Assembly (NCBI GenBank): GCA_016788315.1
Contig: JAEUSG010000574.1
Coordinates: 1 to 44,428 of the forward strand
DNA length: 44,428 nt
DNA from: Fibrobacterota bacterium
GTDB lineage: Bacteria; Fibrobacterota; OXYB2-FULL-49-7; JAEUSG01
Reading direction: 5' to 3'
Position numbers and translations under genes: made by a program. Below, piece by piece: positions 36,017 to 41,785 of this stretch. Numbering within the stretch: position 1 is the first letter of the stretch; every line of letters starts with the position of its first letter. Under the pieces are notes generated by a model that saw nothing but the letters and a program-made list of their open reading frames with translations, searched no databases and was not told the DNA's origin.

Positions 36017-36808
36017 TTGGAGTGGATTGACATCACAATATTAGCGATATGTGCGGTACTGCTCATTGTGTCGTTCGTCCTGAATTTTGTGGCCTCATCG
36101 CGCCTTTCAAAACTCACCGCTACATTGAACGATATTGAATCCAAGATGGATATTGGAGCCCAGCAGCATCAGCACCAGACAGTACAGCACTCTGAAAAAC
36201 AGAATGATTCGCGTGAAATAAAGAGTACCGGCAAGGAAACCACCTATATTTCGCCGAACGATTCCTCTGCCGATTCTAAAGTAATCCGCTACAGACCACC
36301 CGGTTCTTCTGCAGAGGGTTCTGGAATCTACCCAAATCCCCGACCTGCCATGAGCAAATCAGGGATAAAGATCGAAGCAGAACCGCCCAAAGAGGCTGAG
36401 CCAAAACCTCAGGTTCAGCATTTTCCCGAAGAGAAGCCAGCATCACCTGTGACTGAAAGCGTAGAAGAGGATGATGTCATGGATGTCGTCACCTTTGAAC
36501 AACAATCAGATGCACCGCGGACACAATCAAACGATGCTGAAGACGAGCAACTGATAAACCCCTTTATCATGAAAGAACAGAAAATTGACTTTGAGGCTAT
36601 TGAACAAACCGTAAAAAAGGTCAAAAAAGGGGGCTCGCTTAAACTCAACATGGCCGATGTGCCAATGATGATAGAAAGTGAACGTATAGCCTTTAAGAAG
36701 GTTATTATTCCCGCTATAGAATCTGGTATTATTGTTATACTGCTTAATGCAGATGCCGAACTTAAAACCATGCTGAATCAGGACGTGTCCGGATTGACAT
36801 ATGCATAA
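36017..36808 (+). CDS. Membrane-anchored protein with long linker and STAS-like C-terminal domain
   Basis: 263 residues from a TTG at 36017 with AAGGAG seven bases upstream. One membrane helix lies at about 5-27 (ITILAICAVLLIVSFVLNFV), followed by a short coiled coil. A low-complexity Gln/Glu/Pro linker covers about 50-185. The compact end domain at about 190-260 reads GGSLKLNMADVPMMIESERI, then a FKKVIIPAIESGIIVILLNA motif. The strand-helix-strand order of that end resembles a degenerate STAS domain but lacks the Ser/Thr phosphosite. A DUF is as likely. It precedes the YbbR gene by 6 bp, and both have an N-terminal anchor. Confidence 0.65.
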   Translation: MEWIDITILAICAVLLIVSFVLNFVASSRLSKLTATLNDIESKMDIGAQQHQHQTVQHSEKQNDSREIKSTGKETTYISPNDSSADSKVIRYRPPGSSAEGSGIYPNPRPAMSKSGIKIEAEPPKEAEPKPQVQHFPEEKPASPVTESVEEDDVMDVVTFEQQSDAPRTQSNDAEDEQLINPFIMKEQKIDFEAIEQTVKKVKKGGSLKLNMADVPMMIESERIAFKKVIIPAIESGIIVILLNADAELKTMLNQDVSGLTYA

Positions 36809-36814
36809 TAGCCA

Positions 36815-37735
36815 ATGATCCGACTTTTAAAAAGCATAGGTATCCCTCTCGTTGCACTTACAGGAGCATTTCTTCTCTGGTTTTACTCCACTCTGAACAG
36901 ACGCTACGAAGAAACAGTTGAACTTCCAATTAAGCTTGTAGACCTCGATCAATCCCTGCGCCCGGTAAAACCAATTCCCGAAACGGCCAGAATACTTGTA
37001 TCCGGAACAGGCCGCCAGCTCCTTGCACTCAAAGTCAAGGGTACTGAACTTCTTGTTTCCGCATCACAATCTAAAAGGGGATCAAACCTGATTCGGCTCA
37101 CCGGACAAAATGCTGAACTAAGCGGCTCTCCCGGAGTAAAAGCGGTTCTTGTAAAAGATCCGCTGTATATTACACTCGATCTGGATGCTGTTGTCAGCAA
37201 AAAGGTTCGTGTCATTCCAGACATCAAAACCTCTCTAAGCAGTAACACTGCAATAACAGGAAGCCCCATCTGCGAGCCCTCGATGGTCGAGATCACAGGT
37301 CCAAGACAAAACCTGGCACTGATTGACAGCGTAACAACAAGATATCTTCACATAAAAAATGTTGTGTCAGACACAGCCATACCGGTCTTCATCCGTCTAC
37401 CGGATCTCCATTCAATTACAGTTGAACCTCAGACTGTTAAGGTACGAATCTCTGCCGAAGCCCTTACGCAGAAAGAGATTAAAGATATTCCGGTACGGCT
37501 TATAGATGTCCCTCATGGCGTACTGGCAGTCATTGATGCCCATGTAGCCTCTCTTCAGATTGCCGGTCCGAAAAGCGCAGTTGACGCAATACGCAAAGAG
37601 CAAATCAATATTTTTGTTCCGTACAGCAGGTTCGAACTGGAAGGCAGCGACGAAGCGGAACTTCTGGTATCAGTTGTTGGTGATGTTCAGTGGTCAAATC
37701 TCCAGCCCAAAAGTGTGAAACTTATTAAAAAATGA
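36815..37735 (+). CDS. YbbR/CdaR-like domain membrane protein
   Basis: 306 residues. An N-terminal membrane helix at about 7-25 (IGIPLVALTGAFLLWFYS) is followed by about three YbbR repeats outside the membrane: VELPIKLVDLDQSLRP, PVFIRLPDLHSITVEPQTVK and IPVRLIDVPHGVLAVIDAHV, each with a typical V-x-V-x-G/P turn. YbbR proteins (CdaR) usually sit beside the diadenylate cyclase CdaA and modulate it. No such cyclase is in the window. It overlaps tsaD by four bases (ATGA). Confidence 0.83.
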   Translation: MIRLLKSIGIPLVALTGAFLLWFYSTLNRRYEETVELPIKLVDLDQSLRPVKPIPETARILVSGTGRQLLALKVKGTELLVSASQSKRGSNLIRLTGQNAELSGSPGVKAVLVKDPLYITLDLDAVVSKKVRVIPDIKTSLSSNTAITGSPICEPSMVEITGPRQNLALIDSVTTRYLHIKNVVSDTAIPVFIRLPDLHSITVEPQTVKVRISAEALTQKEIKDIPVRLIDVPHGVLAVIDAHVASLQIAGPKSAVDAIRKEQINIFVPYSRFELEGSDEAELLVSVVGDVQWSNLQPKSVKLIKK

Positions 37736-38748
37736 TAATACTTGGAATTGAGAGCTCCTGCGATGAGACCTCTGCAGGAGTAATTAAGGATGACCTGACC
37801 GTTCTGTCAAACAGAATCTACAGCCAGAAAGACCACGAAAAATTCGGCGGTGTAGTACCGGAAATTGCAGCACGTGAACATATTAAAAAAATTGACACTG
37901 TGGTAGCATCTGCCCTTGAAGAAACAGGTGTAAAAGCAGAAGAGATTGGTCTTGTTGCAGCAACAAACTCACCCGGATTAATAGGGGCTCTGCTTGTAGG
38001 ATTATCTTTTGCAAAAGGCTTTGCATACAAATACAATGTTCCATTTGTAACAGTAAATCATATGGACGCCCATGTCAGAGCAAATCATCTTGCCTTTCCG
38101 GAACTGGAACCGCCATATACAGTTCTAGTTGTTTCCGGCGGACACACATTCATTCTTAACTGTGATCATAACAACAGATATGAACTTCTTGGCAACACAC
38201 TTGATGATGCTGCAGGAGAAGCGATTGACAAAGGCGGTAAAGTTTTGGGAATCGGTTATCCGGCAGGACGGGAACTTGAAAGACTATCCAAACTGGGAAA
38301 CGCATCTGCCTTCAACTTTCCAAGAGCGCTTCCCGAAAAAGTAAATCTGAACTTCAGCTTCTCCGGCCTTAAAACCGCACTTAAAAACCAGCTAAAGAAA
38401 ATGGCCCCACAAGAGATTACAGAGAAACTTAATGACATTGCAGCATCATATCAGGAGGCTATTATGGATCAGCTATCCATTAAGGCGCTCAATGCAATGA
38501 AGATGACCGGCTCCAACAAACTTCTTTTAGCTGGAGGGGTCGCCTGCAATGGAAGACTCCGGGAAAAAATTCAGAATGGCATGAAGGGTGAAAACAAATT
38601 ATATTTCCCTCCTTTGTCTCTCTGCACCGATAATGGTGCTATGATCGCAGCCGCCGGTCTATTGAAATACAAGCGGCTCGGAGCTGACCCGTTGACCGCG
38701 GGCGCCTCTGCAGTCTTTAACCTCACGGAGGTCAACTATGGGTCGTAA
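37732..38748 (+). CDS. tsaD: tRNA N6-threonylcarbamoyladenosine transferase TsaD
   Basis: 338 residues, the usual size. It transfers the threonylcarbamoyl group to A37 of ANN-decoding tRNAs together with TsaB and TsaE. Motifs: ILGIESSCDETSAGVI, metal-binding His110 and His114 in VNHMDAH, VVSGGHTFI, LDDAAGEAIDKGGKVLG and LLLAGGVACNGRLR, with SLCTDNGAMIAAAG at the end. Overlaps asd by 11 bp. Confidence 0.97.
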   Translation: MIILGIESSCDETSAGVIKDDLTVLSNRIYSQKDHEKFGGVVPEIAAREHIKKIDTVVASALEETGVKAEEIGLVAATNSPGLIGALLVGLSFAKGFAYKYNVPFVTVNHMDAHVRANHLAFPELEPPYTVLVVSGGHTFILNCDHNNRYELLGNTLDDAAGEAIDKGGKVLGIGYPAGRELERLSKLGNASAFNFPRALPEKVNLNFSFSGLKTALKNQLKKMAPQEITEKLNDIAASYQEAIMDQLSIKALNAMKMTGSNKLLLAGGVACNGRLREKIQNGMKGENKLYFPPLSLCTDNGAMIAAAGLLKYKRLGADPLTAGASAVFNLTEVNYGS

Positions 38749-39730
38749 AGTAGCCATCATGGGCGCAACAGGCGCCGTAGGAACAGAACTGCTCGCTCTT
38801 CTTGAAGAGCGTAAATTCCCCATTGCGGAGCTTAAATGCCTTGCATCTGCCCGCTCTGCAGGTAAAACAGTAAAATTCAAAGGCACTGATATTAAAATTG
38901 AAGAGCTTAAACATGACTCCTTCAAGGGTATGGATCTTGTTCTTGCAAGCGCCGGCGGAAGCATCTCTAAAGAGTTTGCTCCAAGCGCTGTAAAAGCTGG
39001 TGCTGTTGTTGTTGACAATACTTCATTCTTCAGAATGGATCCGGAAGTTCCTCTTGTTGTTCCGGAAGTAAACCCTGAAGACATCAAAAAGCACAAGGGC
39101 ATTATCGCTAACCCTAACTGCTCAACAATCATCATGAATCTTCCTGTTTTCCCTCTTCATAAAAGATGGAAGGTAAAGAGAGCAGTAATCTGCACCTATC
39201 AGGCAAGCAGTGGTGCAGGTGCCCGCGCAATGGAAGAGCTCATGCTCGAAACACGCGCTGTTCTTGACGGCAAGTCTTTCACAAGAACTGTCATTCCTCA
39301 GCCATATGCATTCAACCTTTTCCCGCATAACAGCAAGATGGGTCCGGACGGCTATTGCGAAGAGGAAGTCAAGATGCTCAAAGAGACCAGAAAAATCTTC
39401 CACGAAGATTCTTTCTGCCTTACAGCAACCTGCGTACGCGTTCCAATCTTACGCGCTCACAGCGAAGCGATCAATCTTGAGTTTGAAAATACTCCTGATA
39501 TTGAAGAAGCATATGAAATTCTGCGCAAGGCTCCTGGTGTTCAGGTTCTTGAAGATAGAGCAGCCAACCGCTGGCCAATGCCGCTTGATGCTTCTGGAAA
39601 AGATCCTGTTCTTGTAGGTCGCTTACGCAAAGATCAGTCCAGAGCAAATTCCATCGACCTCTGGTGCGTTGGAGATCAGATTAGAAAAGGCGCTGCTCTT
39701 AACGCTATTCAGATTGCTGAATTGCTGTAA
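38738..39730 (+). CDS. asd: Aspartate-semialdehyde dehydrogenase
   Basis: 330 residues. It reduces aspartyl phosphate to the semialdehyde for lysine, diaminopimelate, threonine and methionine synthesis. Motifs: VAIMGATGAVGTELLALL, DLVLASAGGSIS, catalytic Cys128 in NPNCSTIIM, TYQASSGAGARAMEEL and RVPILRAHSEAINLEF. GGAGG lies upstream inside tsaD. It is the last gene of the long rightward run and is followed by a GC-rich terminator. Confidence 0.97.
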   Translation: MGRKVAIMGATGAVGTELLALLEERKFPIAELKCLASARSAGKTVKFKGTDIKIEELKHDSFKGMDLVLASAGGSISKEFAPSAVKAGAVVVDNTSFFRMDPEVPLVVPEVNPEDIKKHKGIIANPNCSTIIMNLPVFPLHKRWKVKRAVICTYQASSGAGARAMEELMLETRAVLDGKSFTRTVIPQPYAFNLFPHNSKMGPDGYCEEEVKMLKETRKIFHEDSFCLTATCVRVPILRAHSEAINLEFENTPDIEEAYEILRKAPGVQVLEDRAANRWPMPLDASGKDPVLVGRLRKDQSRANSIDLWCVGDQIRKGAALNAIQIAELL

Positions 39731-39761
39731 GAAAAGGCTGATTGCAAGTTTTATATCTGCA

Positions 39762-39788
39762 GGGGGGCGCCTATGTGCGCCCCCCTTT
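39762..39788 (+). terminator. Rho-independent terminator after asd
   Basis: A perfect 9-bp stem GGGGGGCGC / GCGCCCCCC (39762-39770 and 39777-39785) with a six-base loop is followed by TTTCT. It closes the rightward run. Its right arm and the next 25 bases are repeated at 41531-41565. Confidence 0.9.
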
Positions 39789-39810
39789 CTATTTCCCGCC
39801 TTCTTCGTCA
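39775..39810. repeat. Direct repeat, copy 1 (terminator right arm and flank)
   Basis: 36 bp that recur at 41531-41565 with one C fewer in the C run and otherwise identical. This copy belongs to an intact terminator hairpin, so it is probably the original. The two copies bracket the accessory module of 39811-41530. Confidence 0.85.
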
Positions 39811-39813
39811 ATG

Positions 39814-39841
39814 TTGTATCATACAGCATAAACTGTATATT
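39814..39841 (+). promoter_or_regulatory. Putative promoter with operator-like inverted repeat for the nucleotidyltransferase module
   Basis: TTGTAT (39814-39819) and TATATT (39836-39841) are spaced by 16 bp. A perfect inverted repeat ATACAG-N6-CTGTAT (39821-39838) covers the spacer and enters the -10 box, as expected for a self-repressing operator. The -10 box ends only eight bases before the ATG at 39850, so the message would be leaderless or nearly so. Motif only, no direct proof. Confidence 0.5.
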
Positions 39842-39849
39842 TTGTAAAT

Positions 39850-40062
39850 ATGATACCTAAATTTGAACTGACACCAGCAGAAGCATATCAGGTTGCCAGA
39901 TACAAACAAATGTCCTATAGCGAAAAATATCACATGATGATGTCGCTCAGGGAATTTGCAGTTAAAGTCAAAGGTGCCGGTTTACGAATGCAGCACCCCG
40001 AATGGTCTGAACATGAAATAAAAGAACGGGTGAAGGAAATATTCCTAAATGCAACCACCTGA
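39850..40062 (+). CDS. Small partner protein of nucleotidyltransferase module (candidate antitoxin or accessory)
   Basis: 70 residues, helical, with a conserved-looking core VARYKQMSYSEKYHMMMSL and a C-terminal segment GAGLRMQHPEWSEHEIKERV. I recall similar short proteins (helix, G-L-R-x-x-H-P-x-W/L, then a final helix) encoded directly before nucleotidyltransferase-fold genes in many bacteria. The gene has no ribosome site but a possible leaderless promoter. It overlaps the next gene by 14 bp. A damaged second copy of its 3' half lies at 40771-40905, which supports this being a genuine gene that is carried on a mobile or duplicated module. Role as antitoxin is inference from arrangement. Confidence 0.7.
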   Translation: MIPKFELTPAEAYQVARYKQMSYSEKYHMMMSLREFAVKVKGAGLRMQHPEWSEHEIKERVKEIFLNATT

Positions 40063-40621
40063 CTTTATTAAAACATTTGTTATCCCGATAGAAAATACCG
40101 GTGTTGACTATTTTATTACCGGGTCTGTTGCAACAATGTTCTATGGAGAACCCAGACTTACGCATGACATTGACATTGTAATTGCACTGAACCAACAACA
40201 AATCAATCTCTTGGGAAATGCTTTCCCTTTGGATTCCTATTATTTTCCACCGGATGACGTAGTTAAGAATGAAATTCTAAGAGCTGGAAAAGGGCAATTC
40301 AACCTCATACACCACGATTCTGGTCTGAAAGCTGATCTCTTTATATTCAAGAATGATCATCTACATAGATGGGCAATGAAAAACCGTTTACGCATTACTG
40401 TCGATGACACATTACTTTGGGTTTCCCCGCCAGAGTATGTAATTATAAAGAAACTACTTTACTACAAAGAGGGCGGTTCCGACAAACACATCCGCGATAT
40501 CAGAGGTCTCTTAAAACAGCGTAGCGAAACGATTAATCACCAATGGTTACAAGAACAGATTGAAACTTTTTCGTTACACTCTGAATGGGAACGATGTACC
40601 ACCACTGATTCAAACTACTGA
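40049..40621 (+). CDS. Nucleotidyltransferase-fold protein (AbiEii/MenA-like superfamily)
   Basis: 190 residues. The polymerase-beta-type site is complete: Gly25-Ser26 in FITGSVATMFYG, Asp40 and Asp42 in THDIDIVIAL and a third acidic residue Asp96 in LKADLFIF. A C-terminal helical part (SPPEYVIIKKLLYYKEGGSD, then KHIRDIRGLL) is usual in the family of stand-alone nucleotidyltransferases that includes AbiEii-type toxins and many uncharacterised proteins. With all three acids intact it should be active, adding nucleotides to RNA, protein or small molecules. Its start lies inside the small upstream gene (14-bp overlap). Target and toxicity are unknown. Confidence 0.82.
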   Translation: MQPPDFIKTFVIPIENTGVDYFITGSVATMFYGEPRLTHDIDIVIALNQQQINLLGNAFPLDSYYFPPDDVVKNEILRAGKGQFNLIHHDSGLKADLFIFKNDHLHRWAMKNRLRITVDDTLLWVSPPEYVIIKKLLYYKEGGSDKHIRDIRGLLKQRSETINHQWLQEQIETFSLHSEWERCTTTDSNY

Positions 40622-40661
40622 TATGCCCATCCTGAAATTGTCCGTATAGCATATATTTTCT

Positions 40662-40759
40662 GTTAGCGGATTTAGGCAAATTTAAGACCACAATCCGCTA
40701 ATTGAATGCAATATGTTTAATTAGCGGATTTTGTGTTTTAAACTTAATAATCCGCTAAC
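40662..40759. repeat. 98-bp nested palindrome with four copies of an 11-base unit
   Basis: The unit TTAGCGGATT or its complement occurs four times in alternating direction: 40662-40672, 40692-40703, 40719-40730 and 40749-40759. The outer pair (GTTAGCGGATT ... AATCCGCTAAC) and inner pair (AATCCGCTAATT ... AATTAGCGGATT) allow either one long cruciform about a 15-base centre or two separate hairpins. It lies 40 bp after the nucleotidyltransferase stop and just before the pseudogene. It could be a terminator, a REP/MITE-like element or a recombination site. No CDS lies in 40622-40926. Confidence 0.85.
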
Positions 40760-40770
40760 GAATTTTTATC

Positions 40771-40905
40771 TGATGATATAGCACAGGTAATTTGCTGTTA
40801 AAGTCAAACGTGCCAGTTTATGGATGTAGCACCCCGAATGGTCTGAACATGAAACAAGTCAGGGCGCCAAGGTAATATTTCTAAATGCAATAACTTAACT
40901 TTAAC
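40771..40905 (+). pseudogene. Relic of a second copy of the small-protein/nucleotidyltransferase junction
   Basis: The 135 bases align without a gap to 39935-40069, at a constant offset of 836 bp, with about 80 % identity by my hand count. They cover the last 42 codons of the small gene and the first codons of the nucleotidyltransferase. In the old reading frame there are stops at 40779, 40788 and 40827, and the copied nucleotidyltransferase start (ATG CAA TAA) stops at once. Conserved words such as HPEWSEHE and IFLNA are still readable. The rest of the second module is gone. Confidence 0.9.
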
Positions 40906-40926
40906 AGAGAACAACGCATTATAGGT

Positions 40927-41478
40927 TCAATCTATATTTCTAACACCTTCTGGTACCGCTGATGATACGCCTATTATGATAACGGTATCGCCGTTATGTT
41001 CTCGTATGGAATAGAATCGTTTACCAAAGATGTGTAGTTGACCGTAGAAACCACAGAACACTCCTTGATCATTAATCATTTTGTGAATATGTAACGTGCC
41101 ATTCTCCCTTTTGTCAGATACCATTTCATTTGTTAACGTATCATGATATACTTTGCCGTGCCATGAAGTGCGCTCTTCCGCCAATTCCGTAGAATCGATT
41201 ATCACGCTATAATTCTCTAAGCCTGGAAGATTGAAGATATATTCACCTTTAGAAGATTGGTCGAGTAAGTATTTCACGACATGTACATCAAGCACATCTC
41301 TGGAAGCTTTGGCTTGTTTGTATTTTTTCAGTAATTGTGGAGATAACGAATCAGGATCAATACTGGCAAATATTTTTGAAGGTGGTTTTTTATTTTGGTG
41401 AAGAAATAAAACATGCTGGCAATTAACCAGCAAACAAATAATAGCACCCATCAATGCAGTGTTAAGCAATTTTAGCAT
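40927..41478 (-). CDS. Lipoprotein resembling a metalloprotease propeptide domain
   Basis: 183 residues with an N-terminal hydrophobic segment ending in a possible lipobox (LLVNC, Cys20). The C-terminal 100 residues follow a layout that I associate with the N-terminal prodomain of secreted reprolysin-like metalloproteases: FNLPGLENYSVIIDSTELAE, then TSWHGKVYHD, GTLHIHKMINDQGVFCGFYG and RFYSIREHNGDTVIII. No HExxH motif and no peptidase domain is present, so this would be a stand-alone prodomain or inhibitor. It is the only minus-strand gene between the two direct repeats. Assignment is tentative. Confidence 0.6.
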   Translation of the reverse strand: MLKLLNTALMGAIICLLVNCQHVLFLHQNKKPPSKIFASIDPDSLSPQLLKKYKQAKASRDVLDVHVVKYLLDQSSKGEYIFNLPGLENYSVIIDSTELAEERTSWHGKVYHDTLTNEMVSDKRENGTLHIHKMINDQGVFCGFYGQLHIFGKRFYSIREHNGDTVIIIGVSSAVPEGVRNID

Positions 41479-41530
41479 GAGATTAATATATTAAAATCAT
41501 CCTTATAACTTATCGTACTAAGAACAATTT

Positions 41531-41565
41531 GTGCGCCCCCTTTCTATTTCCCGCCTTCTTCGTCA
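41531..41565. repeat. Direct repeat, copy 2 (orphan right half of asd terminator)
   Basis: 35 bp identical to 39775-39810 except for one missing C. The left arm of the hairpin is absent here (AACAATTT precedes it), so it cannot work as a terminator. It marks the far boundary of the putative insert. Confidence 0.85.
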
Positions 41566-41785
41566 TTTTTGAGAAGACTAAATCATTTTGAACGCGATTC
41601 AGAACAAAGAGAATAGACCGCAATTTTGCTAAATCTTAAGCGTATAATTTGGCGAAAATTGTTCAATTTAAGCATTTTTAATACTACCTCTACTTTTACA
41701 TGCAAAACCATTGATTATCTTATAAAATGATTATATCTTTACCATACCTTAAGTGATCTCATTGAACCAACGAAAGGACACATTT
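41566..41785. other. AT-rich intergenic region before the beta-propeller gene
   Basis: No gene seen on either strand. The last 100 bases are very AT-rich with several possible -10 boxes (for example TATAAAAT at 41721-41728), one of which presumably serves the gene at 41786, but no clear -35/-10 pair can be chosen. Confidence 0.5.

Noticed and set aside
38659..39135. 158-codon open frame on the minus strand
   Set aside because: Antisense to tsaD and asd, both certain genes; composition is that of a mirror frame.
40662..40759. Integron attC site or CRISPR array
   Set aside because: The repeat ends do not fit the attC boxes (RYYYAAC and GTTRRRY), and the units alternate in direction with short unequal spacing, unlike CRISPR direct repeats.
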